A stretch of 64,000 nucleotides of DNA from Rhodospirillales bacterium (GTDB taxonomy: Bacteria; Pseudomonadota; Alphaproteobacteria; Micavibrionales; Micavibrionaceae), in contig CP060238.1 of NCBI GenBank assembly GCA_023898765.1, forward strand, positions 1,550,001 to 1,614,000, given 5' to 3'. Both the position numbers and the translations under genes were made by a program. The notes under the pieces were generated by a model. It was not told where the DNA came from. It saw nothing but the letters and a program-made list of their open reading frames with translations, and searched no databases. This document shows, one piece after another, positions 50,702-59,383 of this stretch (position 1 is the stretch's first letter; the number at the start of each line of letters is the position of its first letter).

Positions 50702-51898
50702 TTATTGCTCCGAAAGATATTCTTTTTCCAGCGCATCCAGCGTTCCTTCCCGAACGGCCTCGCGCACCTCCCGCATCAGGCGGTTCATCACGGCGACATT
50801 ATGCTGGCTTAAAATCTGGAAGGCCAGCATTTCCCCGGCCTTCAAGAGATGGTGGATATAGGCTTTCGAATAATCGCGGCTGGCGGGAACGTTCAGGCCT
50901 GGATCCAGCGGCTCCGGGTCATCCTTGTAGCGGTTATTGTTGATATTGATGCGCTCGTCGCGCCGCCCTTTCATCAGGGCCATGCCGTGGCGGGCAATCC
51001 GCGTGGGCATGACGCAATCGAACGTATCAATGCCGCAGCGCACCGACTTGAACACATCCTTGATCCGCCCGATCCCCAGAAAGTGGACCGGCCTTTCGGG
51101 ATGGTTATGCGGACGGACGATCTCCAGAATGCCGTACATTTCCTCGTCCGTGCCGCCCAGACACCCGCCGACAGCCGTTGCGAAGAACGGGCGGGAAGCC
51201 ACATATTGCGCGCTCTCCACCCGCAAATCGTCATAGACGCCGCCCTGCACCACGCCGTAAAGCCCTTGCGTGCCGTCATGCGCTTTCTCAAACGCTTTCA
51301 GAGAGCGGTCCCCCCAGCGCATGCTCATCTCCATGGATCTGGCGGTGTAATCCTTGCTCACCTGATAGGCGGTGCATTCGTCCATCTGGACAATGAGGTC
51401 CGCCCCGAGCTTACGTTGCAAATCCATTGAGATTTCGGGATTTAAACACAGCTTGGCCCCGTTCCGGTAAGAACGGAAGAAGGCCCCCTCTTCCGTTACT
51501 TCCAGCAGGTTCTTTTTGGTGGTGCGGCCCCGGCCTTTGATTTCATCCGCGCAGGAGCCGTTTCCCATCGAAAAAACCTGAAACCCGCCGGAATCCGTCA
51601 GCATCGGACCGCCCCACCCCATAAATTTATGCAGTCCCCCCATTTTTTGAATGAGGTCCGCCCCGGGCTGGATCATCAAATGGTAGGTGTTGGCCAGAAT
51701 GATATCCGTCCCGGCCTCCTCCATCTGAAGGGGAGAGAGATTTTTAATCGACGCCTTGGTGCCGCAGAAAATATAATTGGGCGTTTTGATCGTCCCGTGC
51801 GGCGTGCGCAGCCTGCCCGTCCGGGCCCCGCTTTTCGGGTCCGTGTGCGTGATTTCAAACGAAAAATTCGGGTAATGTATGTTTAAATCGGCTGCCAT
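50702..51898 (-). CDS. tgt: tRNA-guanine transglycosylase, zinc cysteines missing
   Basis: The 398-residue base-exchange enzyme acts on G34 of tRNAs with GUN anticodons. The catalytic residues are kept: Asp102 in LTDSGGFQVFS and nucleophile Asp294 in GIDTFDCVMPTR. Two features depart from the bacterial norm. The zinc motif CxCxxC is replaced by GLNVPAS at about residues 334-340, though the His (QHN, residue 366) remains. The substrate loop is GGCLGGTDEE instead of GGLAVGE; eukaryotic queuine-using enzymes have Gly-Gly there too. Queuine salvage rather than preQ1 use is therefore possible. No queuosine synthesis genes are in the window. Confidence 0.92.
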   Translation of the reverse strand: MAADLNIHYPNFSFEITHTDPKSGARTGRLRTPHGTIKTPNYIFCGTKASIKNLSPLQMEEAGTDIILANTYHLMIQPGADLIQKMGGLHKFMGWGGPMLTDSGGFQVFSMGNGSCADEIKGRGRTTKKNLLEVTEEGAFFRSYRNGAKLCLNPEISMDLQRKLGADLIVQMDECTAYQVSKDYTARSMEMSMRWGDRSLKAFEKAHDGTQGLYGVVQGGVYDDLRVESAQYVASRPFFATAVGGCLGGTDEEMYGILEIVRPHNHPERPVHFLGIGRIKDVFKSVRCGIDTFDCVMPTRIARHGMALMKGRRDERININNNRYKDDPEPLDPGLNVPASRDYSKAYIHHLLKAGEMLAFQILSQHNVAVMNRLMREVREAVREGTLDALEKEYLSEQ

Positions 51899-51940
51899 GC
51901 GCGCCTTTATGACAGAAGATGGGACTTTTCCAAAGAGACT

Positions 51941-52270
51941 TTACAGCTTTGCCACAGGAATACGGCGCACAGGGGGGCCTTCCGTCCCGTGAGCCCGGCC
52001 TACCAACACTTTTTTCGCCGGGACCGCAGCCCCTTCATCCTCCTGCTCCGCAAAAGCGCGCGCGGCGGCTCTTTTGCTGTCAAGGACATCCAGACGGGCC
52101 TGCGCCGATTCATGGCCCTGCGCGGCGGCTTTTTCAAAAAATTTGCGGGCCTGCACCTCATCCAAATCCACAAGGTGAAGCACCCCCATGTTATACAGGG
52201 CACCCGGATCACCGGCATCAGCCAACCACTTCTGCCTTTCAACAAATTGCTTCAAGTCTTTTTCAAGCAT
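51941..52270 (-). CDS. Small Sel1/TPR-like repeat protein
   Basis: The product is 109 residues and soluble. One Sel1-type helix pair is clear: WLADAGDPGALYNMGVLHL and ARKFFEKAAAQGHESAQARL. A charged and then basic tail follows. An AGGAGA ribosome-binding site supports the ATG at 52270. It has its own promoter upstream. Sel1 repeats act as protein-binding scaffolds. Confidence 0.75.
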   Translation of the reverse strand: MLEKDLKQFVERQKWLADAGDPGALYNMGVLHLVDLDEVQARKFFEKAAAQGHESAQARLDVLDSKRAAARAFAEQEDEGAAVPAKKVLVGRAHGTEGPPVRRIPVAKL

Positions 52271-52308
52271 GGCCTCTCCTCTTAACACTATGTCCTTCCG
52301 AGGCACGG

Positions 52309-52337
52309 ACTTTAACCTCTCTTTAATGTTATGTCAA
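52309..52337 (-). promoter_or_regulatory. Sigma-70-type promoter for the Sel1-like gene
   Basis: On the minus strand, TTGACA (52337-52332) and TAAAGT (52314-52309) with a 17-bp spacer. It begins TTGACATAAC, like other orphan promoters here. Confidence 0.55.
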
Positions 52338-52356
52338 TTCTAAAACGCTGCCTGTG

Positions 52357-52390
52357 AAAAAACCCGCTGCGCTCGCCGTCAGCGGGTTTT
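52357..52390 (-). terminator. Bidirectional terminator after rpmB
   Basis: CCCGCTG (52363-52369) pairs with CAGCGGG (52380-52386), with an A-run on the left and T-run on the right, so on the minus strand it ends in TTTTTT. It ends rpmB. Confidence 0.85.
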
Positions 52391-52411
52391 AACGTCGAAA
52401 GCAATGCGTCC

Positions 52412-52702
52412 CTACGCTTTCTTGGCCAGCGCTTTTTCGACCTGCGCTTTTACCTTGCGCAAAGCGGGGTCCAGCTTGGTCTTGGCCGTGCCTGTGACGA
52501 ACGCGTCAATGCCGCCTTTATGGTCCAGCGTCCGCAAACCCGCCGCCGAGACCTTAACAGACACTTTACGGCCCAGAGCCTCGCTGTAGACGCTCGTATT
52601 TTGCACATTCGGCAAAAATTTACGGTGCGTTTTATTTTCGGCGTGAGAACGGTTATTTCCGGACATCACGGCTTTTCCTGTTACCATACACGTGCGGCTC
52701 AT
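52412..52702 (-). CDS. rpmB: 50S ribosomal protein L28
   Basis: The 96-residue protein begins MSRTCMVTGKAVMSGNNRSH and has the conserved KTHRKFLPNVQ and SAAGLRTLDHKGGIDAFV. It matches the longer alphaproteobacterial form, ending in a Lys/Ala-rich helix. It is a single-gene unit with a terminator downstream. A good A-rich leader lies upstream. Confidence 0.97.
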   Translation of the reverse strand: MSRTCMVTGKAVMSGNNRSHAENKTHRKFLPNVQNTSVYSEALGRKVSVKVSAAGLRTLDHKGGIDAFVTGTAKTKLDPALRKVKAQVEKALAKKA

Positions 52703-52767
52703 GGGCTTATTCCTTTAAAGTCTTATAAAATCCTAAAAATCCGGGGCGAAAATAAACGAAAGCCCCC

Positions 52768-53853
52768 CTAAAAGTCAAGAAGATCATGCCCGGAAACGAC
52801 AATTGCACCACAAAGGACGGCCAAAAGAAGGATATGGGCCATCATTGAAATGTAAATCCCGCGGCTTAAATGGCTGGCCCCCAGCTGCGCCGTGGCCCCT
52901 TTCGGCCCGGCCCAGCGGCGCTTGATCGCGCTGCCGTCAAGGTCTTTCGTCGCGCCGCCAAGGCTGACATTCAGGGCAAAAGCCATCGCAGCAACCGCCC
53001 AGCCCCCCTCTTCATAAGGCGCCGTTCCTTCCCGCGCCTTAAAGGCCGCGAGGGCGTCGCTCATCCGGGCCGTGGGCGTAAACAGCCCCGCCAGCGCAAT
53101 CAAAATCCCGGCCAGCAGATTCGGGACAAATCCCATCAGTTTTTCAAGGGTGAGGGACATCTGGCCGAATCCTTTGGTAAACCCCTCTTTCCCGAAGCGC
53201 CAGGACAGCGCCGCAAGCCCCATATAAAGATAGGCGCCGGGCAATCCGGCAATCAGATACCACAGGACCGGCGCCACCAGCCCCTTGTCAAAACTCCTGG
53301 CCCCCATCGCAATCCCGATGCGGGTGATCGTATATTCGTCGCTTGTGCTCATATCCGTGCGGGTGGAGCGCGCAATGGTGTAAAAGGCCCCTTTGAGCGG
53401 TTTTTCGCTGGAAAGCGCCTGAAACAGGCGAAAAAGCGCAAACCAGACCGCACCGGCCGTTAAAGACAGGCTGAGCAGGAAAATTTCCATGATTTTCCAT
53501 TGCGGGTAATAAAGGGTCAGGAAATGGGCAAACTTGCCCATAAACAAGGCAATCAGAAGCCCCGTAACGGTCAGGATAAAGCCCCTGAAGGACAAATCGG
53601 CGCGCGTGCGGTCGGCGCGGTCCAGCCGCCCGCCGATTCCGCCGAAAAACAGCTCTATAATGCGCCAGAGAAACGGATTCGCGTTCCCTCCCATCGGCCC
53701 CGTCAGAATACCTATGCAGGACACAAGGAAAACGGCGGCAATTGCCACCGGGAGACGGTCCGGATCAAAGATATGGCCATGAATTTGCTGAATATACTCA
53801 AAAATGGAATTTTGCACTGCACCAAAGCCTGTTCCGGGTGTATAATGAAACAT
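52768..53853 (-). CDS. CobD/CbiB-like membrane protein
   Basis: The 361-residue protein has about six hydrophobic segments. The diagnostic CobD/CbiB region is AFYTIARSTRTDMSTSDEY followed by RSFDKGLVAPVLWYLIAGLPGAYLYMGL; the C-terminal part contains ALNVSLGGATKDLDGS. CobD/CbiB attaches aminopropanol phosphate in cobalamin synthesis. No other cobalamin gene is near, so here it may have another role or serve in salvage. It is divergent from phaZ, with 28 bp between the starts. Confidence 0.8.
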   Translation of the reverse strand: MFHYTPGTGFGAVQNSIFEYIQQIHGHIFDPDRLPVAIAAVFLVSCIGILTGPMGGNANPFLWRIIELFFGGIGGRLDRADRTRADLSFRGFILTVTGLLIALFMGKFAHFLTLYYPQWKIMEIFLLSLSLTAGAVWFALFRLFQALSSEKPLKGAFYTIARSTRTDMSTSDEYTITRIGIAMGARSFDKGLVAPVLWYLIAGLPGAYLYMGLAALSWRFGKEGFTKGFGQMSLTLEKLMGFVPNLLAGILIALAGLFTPTARMSDALAAFKAREGTAPYEEGGWAVAAMAFALNVSLGGATKDLDGSAIKRRWAGPKGATAQLGASHLSRGIYISMMAHILLLAVLCGAIVVSGHDLLDF

Positions 53854-53881
53854 TGTAGCGTTTAAACAAAGGCTTTGAAAG

Positions 53882-55285
53882 ATGCTCTATCATTTATACG
53901 AATTCCGGAATGCCCTTTTATCCCCCGTCCGCATCGGCGCGGAGGTTTTTCGCGCCTCCATGATTAACCCCTGGAACCCGCTGGCCCATACGCAGGTCGG
54001 ACGGACGCTTGCGGCCAGCGCCGAAATGTTCGAACGCACCACCCGCCGCTTTGGCGAACCGGACTGGATGATTAAAGACACGCTCATTGACGAAAAAAAA
54101 GTTCCCGTTTCCATAGAAACGATCGTTGAAAAGCCTTTTTGCAATCTCCTTCATTTCAAACGCGGCACAAAGCGCAAGGACCCGCAGGTTTTACTCGTCG
54201 CGCCGATGTCCGGGCATTATGCCACCTTGCTGCGCGGAACGGTTCAGGCCTTGCTGCCGCATCACGACGTTTACATCACCGACTGGACCGATGCCTCCCA
54301 GGTTCCGCTTGCCGAAGGGAAATTCGATCTGGATGATTTTATTACGTATCTGCGTGAATTCATGAGTCTTTTGGGGCCGCAAACGCATGTGATTGCGGTT
54401 TGCCAGCCGGCTGTGCCTGTTTTGGCTGCCGTGTCCCTCATGGCCGGCGAAGAAGACCCCAACCAGCCTTTGACCATGACCCTGATGGGCGGGCCCATCG
54501 ATACCCGCATTTCCAAAACGGAAGTGAACAAGCTCGCCGAAGAACGCCCGTTGAGCTGGTTTGAAAGTGCGGTCGTGCAGACCGTTCCGGCCTTCAACCC
54601 GGGGGCCTTCCGGCGCGTTTATCCCGGATTCCTGCAACTGAGCGGCTTTATGTCGATGAATCTGGACCGTCACGTGGATTCCCACAAAGAGTTCTTCCAG
54701 CACCTGATTGAAGGAGACGGGAGTTCCGCCGAGAAACACCGGAAATTCTATGATGAGTATAACGCCGTGATGGATATCACCGCCGAGTTCTACCTCCAGA
54801 CCGTTGACGTTGTTTTTCAGCGTCATCTCCTGCCCCTTGGCAAGATGAAATGGCGGGACCCTTTGAGCCACAAGCTCGTTGACGTAAACCCGGAGAAAAT
54901 AAAACGCACGGCCCTGTTTACCATTGAAGGCGAACTCGACGATATTTCCTCCCGCGGACAAACAACCGCCGCGCATGATTTATGCAGCAATCTGGCGCCG
55001 GGCAAACAATTCCACAGGTTCCAGCTTCAAACCGGTCATTACGGGATTTTCAACGGTCGCAAATGGCGTACCGAAGTGATGCCGCGCATCCGGCACTTCA
55101 TTCGCAATTTTGATAAGGATGTAGACAAAATCCCGGCCAAAGACCTTAAACTGATCCCGGACATCGCGCCGGAACGCTTCAACCATGACAAACACGGCGT
55201 TGACGTCGTCAAGCAATGGCTGAAAGAGCGGGACAAAGAGGAACACGAAATCAACGGATTCGTCCCTGCCAAGGATGATAATTAG
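53882..55285 (+). CDS. phaZ: Intracellular polyhydroxyalkanoate depolymerase
   Basis: The 467-residue alpha/beta hydrolase degrades stored PHA granules. The nucleophile is a cysteine in AVCQPAVPVLAAV, as in the intracellular PhaZ1 type; the catalytic His is in QTGHYGIFNGRKW and an Asp precedes it in EGELDDISSRGQT. No signal peptide. This implies that the cell stores PHA, though no synthase is in the window. It converges on nuoF across a repeat cluster. Confidence 0.93.
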   Translation: MLYHLYEFRNALLSPVRIGAEVFRASMINPWNPLAHTQVGRTLAASAEMFERTTRRFGEPDWMIKDTLIDEKKVPVSIETIVEKPFCNLLHFKRGTKRKDPQVLLVAPMSGHYATLLRGTVQALLPHHDVYITDWTDASQVPLAEGKFDLDDFITYLREFMSLLGPQTHVIAVCQPAVPVLAAVSLMAGEEDPNQPLTMTLMGGPIDTRISKTEVNKLAEERPLSWFESAVVQTVPAFNPGAFRRVYPGFLQLSGFMSMNLDRHVDSHKEFFQHLIEGDGSSAEKHRKFYDEYNAVMDITAEFYLQTVDVVFQRHLLPLGKMKWRDPLSHKLVDVNPEKIKRTALFTIEGELDDISSRGQTTAAHDLCSNLAPGKQFHRFQLQTGHYGIFNGRKWRTEVMPRIRHFIRNFDKDVDKIPAKDLKLIPDIAPERFNHDKHGVDVVKQWLKERDKEEHEINGFVPAKDDN

Positions 55286-55320
55286 AGCATTCATCGCTTA
55301 GATTGGGTCACGACCCATTT

Positions 55321-55471
55321 TGTCATCCTGAGCCGAAGGCGAAGGATCCCAAACTTTTCCGGAGATTCTTCCGTCATTGCGAGGGAGCGTAGAGACCGAA
55401 GCAATCCAGTCGGCCTTTCACCCCTCACCCTCCCGCTTCGCGGCCCCCCTATCCCTATAGGAGAGGGAGGT
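55321..55471. repeat. Composite of three dispersed repeats
   Basis: Three families lie head to tail: a half copy of the TGTCATCCTGAG palindrome (from 55321), a half copy of the CGTCATTGCGAGG family (55371-55415), and at 55422-55471 a solo copy of the CCCTCACCC...GGGAGGT type that caps the DUF559 unit. The 200-bp phaZ-nuoF gap contains nothing else. Confidence 0.8.
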
Positions 55472-55484
55472 ATTAAGGCGCCGC

Positions 55485-56771
55485 CTACGCAGCCTTGGCC
55501 GCTTTCCGGTAATCCAGAATGCGCCGCTCGACTTCCGGACGGAAATGGCGCATCAGTCCCTGAATAGGCCACGCGGCCGCATCGCCGAGCGCACAAATCG
55601 TATGGCCTTCAATCTCTTTTGTGACTTCCAGAAGCATATCAATTTCTTCCAGCGTGGCGTTGCCGCTCACCATCCGGTTCATCACACGCGCCATCCAGCC
55701 CGTCCCCTCGCGGCAGGGCGTGCACTGGCCGCAGCTTTCATGCGCGTAAAAATCGGACAGGCGGGCAATGGCGTAAATCAGATCGGTGGAGCGGTCCATC
55801 ACGATAACGCCCGCCGTCCCAAGGCCGCTTTGGACTTCCCGCAGGGAGTCAAAATCCATTAAAACGGTGTCGCAAACTTCTTTTGGAATCATCGGGCAGG
55901 AAGAGCCACCCGGGATAACGGCTTTCAGGTTATCCCAGCCCCCGCGCACGCCGCCCGCATGTTTTTCAATCAGCTTTTTAAGCGGGATGCCCATTTCCTC
56001 TTCCACCACGCAGCGGTTGTTCACATGCCCCAGCAGGCAGAAGAGTTTTGTCCCTGTATTCTTTTCATCCTTGCCCAGCCCGGCGAACCATTCCCCGCCC
56101 CGGCGCAAAATCGTCGGCGCGCAGGCGATCGTCTCCACGTTATTGATCGTGGTCGGGCAGCTGTAAAGCCCCGACATCGCCGGGAAAGGCGGCTTGTTGC
56201 GCGGCTGGCCTTTCTTGCCTTCCAGGGAATCCAGCAGGGCGGTTTCCTCTCCGCAGATATAAGCCCCCGCGCCGCGATGGAGCGTCACGTCAAAATCCCA
56301 GTCCGATCCGGCCGCATTCTTGCCCAGCAATCCGGCCGCGCGCGCCTCTTCGATTGCGACCGCCAGTTCGGACGCTTCATGGGCAAATTCGCCCCGCACG
56401 TAAATAAAGGCACGGTGCGCGCCCATCGCAAACCCGGCCAGCAGCGCACCCTCGATCAGCTTATGCGGATCGTGGCGCATGATCTCACGGTCCTTGCAGG
56501 TGCCCGGCTCCGATTCATCGGCGTTAATGACCAGATAATGCGGACGGTCCCCGATTTCCTTGGGCATAAAGGACCATTTCAGGCCGGAGGGAAACCCGGC
56601 CCCGCCGCGCCCGCGCAGGCCGGACGCTTTCATTTCGTCAATAATCCACGCACGGCCCTTGGCGATGATATCCCTGGTGCCGTCCCAGTCCCCGCGCTTC
56701 CTGGCCGCCTCCAAAGACGCCGGCTCAAAGCCGTACAGGTTGGTAAAAATCCTGTCTTTATCCTCGAGCAT
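55485..56771 (-). CDS. nuoF: NADH-quinone oxidoreductase subunit F
   Basis: The 428-residue subunit binds NADH and FMN in the complex I peripheral arm. GLRGRGGAGFPSGLKW and the FMN region YICGEETALLDSLEG are visible, and the N3 4Fe-4S ligands are in ESCGQCTPCREG plus a later Cys in HTICALGDA. The start abuts the nuoE stop. nuoG does not follow; a repeat cluster and phaZ do. Confidence 0.97.
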   Translation of the reverse strand: MLEDKDRIFTNLYGFEPASLEAARKRGDWDGTRDIIAKGRAWIIDEMKASGLRGRGGAGFPSGLKWSFMPKEIGDRPHYLVINADESEPGTCKDREIMRHDPHKLIEGALLAGFAMGAHRAFIYVRGEFAHEASELAVAIEEARAAGLLGKNAAGSDWDFDVTLHRGAGAYICGEETALLDSLEGKKGQPRNKPPFPAMSGLYSCPTTINNVETIACAPTILRRGGEWFAGLGKDEKNTGTKLFCLLGHVNNRCVVEEEMGIPLKKLIEKHAGGVRGGWDNLKAVIPGGSSCPMIPKEVCDTVLMDFDSLREVQSGLGTAGVIVMDRSTDLIYAIARLSDFYAHESCGQCTPCREGTGWMARVMNRMVSGNATLEEIDMLLEVTKEIEGHTICALGDAAAWPIQGLMRHFRPEVERRILDYRKAAKAA

Positions 56772-57425
56772 CTAGAGCGCCCCCGCTTTTTTGGCCTGTT
56801 CTTTAAGGCTGGTGGGCCCGTCAATCGACATGGAACCCCGCCGCCCGTTTTGCGGTCCGGCAGGCGGAACGATATCTTTTTTAAGGCTCTCCAGAATCGC
56901 CAGCATGCTCTCTTCCGTAAGGTCTTCGTAATACAGGTCGTTGATCTGCACCATCGGCGCATTCGCGCAGGCGCCGAGGCATTCCACCTCCATCAGGGTG
57001 AAATAGCCGTCTTTCGTCGTCTCGCCGACATGAAGCCCCAGATGCTCCTCACAGACCTTGAGAACGGGACCGGACCCGCAGAGCCAGCAAGGCGTCGTCG
57101 TACAGACCTGAAGCAGGTATTTTCCCACGGGCTGTAAATTGTACATGGAATAAAACGTCGCCACTTCGTAAACCTTCACCGGCGGCTGGCCGATGATCCG
57201 CGCGATTTCATCCATGGCGGCCCGCGGAATCCAGCCGCCGTAAGGATGTCCGGCCTTTGCGCCTTCCTCTCCGACCTGAAGCTGCGCCAGATCCAGCAAA
57301 GGCATCACGGCGCTGCGCTGCTGCCCTTCCGGATAGCGGGCGATAATTTCCGCCACCGCCTTTTCATCTTTAAAAGAAAAGCTGTCGGGCTGATAATCGG
57401 CCTTTAAATCATAAGGTTTTTTCAC
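56772..57425 (-). CDS. nuoE: NADH-quinone oxidoreductase subunit E
   Basis: The 217-residue subunit carries the 2Fe-2S cluster N1a, with ligands in VCTTTPCWLCG and CLGACANAPMVQ. It overlaps nuoD by 4 bp. A 30-residue C-terminal extension after the thioredoxin-like domain, containing MSIDGPTSLKEQAKKAG, is typical of alphaproteobacteria. Confidence 0.96.
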   Translation of the reverse strand: MKKPYDLKADYQPDSFSFKDEKAVAEIIARYPEGQQRSAVMPLLDLAQLQVGEEGAKAGHPYGGWIPRAAMDEIARIIGQPPVKVYEVATFYSMYNLQPVGKYLLQVCTTTPCWLCGSGPVLKVCEEHLGLHVGETTKDGYFTLMEVECLGACANAPMVQINDLYYEDLTEESMLAILESLKKDIVPPAGPQNGRRGSMSIDGPTSLKEQAKKAGAL

Positions 57426-58645
57426 CGGTCAATTTCTCCAAACACGATATCCATGGAGCCGATATTGGCAACCACATCGGCCAGCATATGGCCTTTACTC
57501 ATAAATTCCAGCGCCTGAAGATGCGCAAACCCCGGCGCCCGGATATGGCAGCGGTAGGGCCTGTTCGAACCGTCGGACACCAGATAAACCCCAAACTCCC
57601 CCTTCGGCGCTTCCACCGCCGTGTAAGTCTGTCCCTTGGGCACATGAAAGCCTTCGGTAAAAAGCTTGAAGTGGTGGATCATCGCCTCCATGGAGCTTTT
57701 CATTTCGGCGCGCGGCGGCGGGGCTATTTTGTAATCGCTGACCATGACATCGCCTTTCGGCTTTTCCTGCAATTTCCTCAAACATTGACGCATGATCTTT
57801 AAGGACTGGCGCGTCTCCTCGACGCGCACCAGATAGCGGGCATAGCAATCGCCCGTTTTACCGATGGGGATATCAAAGTCCATTTTCTCGTAAACTTCAT
57901 AGGGCTGCGCTTTGCGCAAGTCCCACGCAATGCCGCTGCCGCGCAGCATCGGGCCGCTAAAACCCCTGTCCTGCGCTTCGTCCGCCGTTACAACGCCGAT
58001 ATCCACGGTGCGCTGCTTGAAGATGCGGTTGTCCGTCAAAAGCGTTTCAAGATCGTCGATCACCCTGGGAAAAGCTCTGGTCCATTCCATCATATCTTCG
58101 ACCAGCCCTTCGGGCATATCCTGCGCCACGCCGCCGGTGCGGAAATAATTGGCATGCAGGCGCGCCCCGCAGACGCGCTCGTAAAACTCCATGCCTTTTT
58201 CCCGCTCCTCAAACCCCCACAGAGCGGGCGTCACCGCCCCGACATCCAGCGCGAACGTCGTAATCCCCATGATATGGTTGAGGATGCGGCCCAGTTCGCA
58301 GAACAACACGCGGATATATTGCGCCCGTTCCGGCGCCGCAATCCCGAGAAGAGTCTCCGTGGCCAGCGCAAAGGCATGCTCCTGGTTCATGGGCGAGACG
58401 TAATCCAGCCGGTCGAAATAAGGCAGCGCCTGCGTATAGGTCCTGTGTTCGATCAGTTTTTCCGTGCCGCGGTGAAGAAGCCCCACATGCGGATCGGCCC
58501 GCTCCACGATCTCTCCGTCCATTTCCAGCACGAGACGCAAAACCCCGTGCGCCGCCGGATGCTGCGGCCCGAAATTCATCGTAAAGGGCTTGATGTTGGT
58601 TTCTTCGCTTAAAGAGTCCGTTTCAAGCGGAGCGGAGTCAGGCAT
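57422..58645 (-). CDS. nuoD: NADH-quinone oxidoreductase subunit D
   Basis: The 407-residue 49-kDa-type subunit forms the quinone site with NuoB. NFGPQHPAAHGVLRLVLEMDGE at the start is diagnostic (shown here over two motifs), and LLHRGTEKLIEH and SMEAMIHHFKLF follow. The ATG at 58645 overlaps nuoC by 8 bp; a longer frame to 58684 would be embedded in nuoC. Confidence 0.97.
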   Translation of the reverse strand: MPDSAPLETDSLSEETNIKPFTMNFGPQHPAAHGVLRLVLEMDGEIVERADPHVGLLHRGTEKLIEHRTYTQALPYFDRLDYVSPMNQEHAFALATETLLGIAAPERAQYIRVLFCELGRILNHIMGITTFALDVGAVTPALWGFEEREKGMEFYERVCGARLHANYFRTGGVAQDMPEGLVEDMMEWTRAFPRVIDDLETLLTDNRIFKQRTVDIGVVTADEAQDRGFSGPMLRGSGIAWDLRKAQPYEVYEKMDFDIPIGKTGDCYARYLVRVEETRQSLKIMRQCLRKLQEKPKGDVMVSDYKIAPPPRAEMKSSMEAMIHHFKLFTEGFHVPKGQTYTAVEAPKGEFGVYLVSDGSNRPYRCHIRAPGFAHLQALEFMSKGHMLADVVANIGSMDIVFGEIDR

Positions 58646-59297
58646 CTTTTTCTCCCACTGTCTTTTTGGCGGGCGTCCAGCCATGCCCGGGCGCGTGCGT
58701 TTCGCCGCCGGAAAGCTGGATGTCCGTCAGCCCCTCCCAGGGCGAAATCTCCCCGAAATCGCGGAAGGGCTGGTCTATTTGAACGGGTTCGTAAACCACG
58801 CGGCGCAGGTCTTCATCGTAGCGCAGCTGGACATGCCCGCTGAGAGGAAAATCCTTGCGCAGGGGATGCCCTTCAAACCCGTAATCCGTCAGAATGCGGC
58901 GCAAATCCGTATGGTCGCTAAAATAGACGCCGAACATGTCCCAGACCTCGCGCTCCAGCCATCCGGCATTGCTGAATACGGACGTAACGGACGGCACCGG
59001 CGTATTTTCATCCGTCCGGACCTTCAGGCGCACGCGCTGATTCATCGACAGGGACAAAAGATTGTAAACGACCTCAAAACGTTCCTTGTTTTCAGGTTCG
59101 TCCACCCCGCAAATATCGACCAGAATCCTGAACTGGCATTCGCCGTCGTCGCGCAGGAACTGCAACACCCCGACGATATCGTCGCGGCGCACATGAAGGC
59201 ACAGCTCATTTCCGGCAAAGTGAAAACTCTGGACGGCTTCGTCTAAACTCTCTTCAATATGCTCGGCCAGGTCTTTCAGGGATTCATTGTGGGGCAT
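58638..59297 (-). CDS. nuoC: NADH-quinone oxidoreductase subunit C
   Basis: The 219-residue 30-kDa-type subunit has the family motif EREVWDMFGVYFSDHTDLRR followed by GFEGHPLRKDFPLSG. It is separate from nuoD, not fused as in enterobacteria. Upstream lies an unrelated Tat-exported orphan, which interrupts the usual nuoB-nuoC junction. Confidence 0.96.
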   Translation of the reverse strand: MPHNESLKDLAEHIEESLDEAVQSFHFAGNELCLHVRRDDIVGVLQFLRDDGECQFRILVDICGVDEPENKERFEVVYNLLSLSMNQRVRLKVRTDENTPVPSVTSVFSNAGWLEREVWDMFGVYFSDHTDLRRILTDYGFEGHPLRKDFPLSGHVQLRYDEDLRRVVYEPVQIDQPFRDFGEISPWEGLTDIQLSGGETHAPGHGWTPAKKTVGEKDA

Positions 59298-59383
59298 GGC
59301 GTAAAAAAATACCGCGTTGTTTCTTACGCGGTATCATAAGAGGTCTTGCCACCCCTTTCAAAGGATATTTATTGTTTTCCCGG

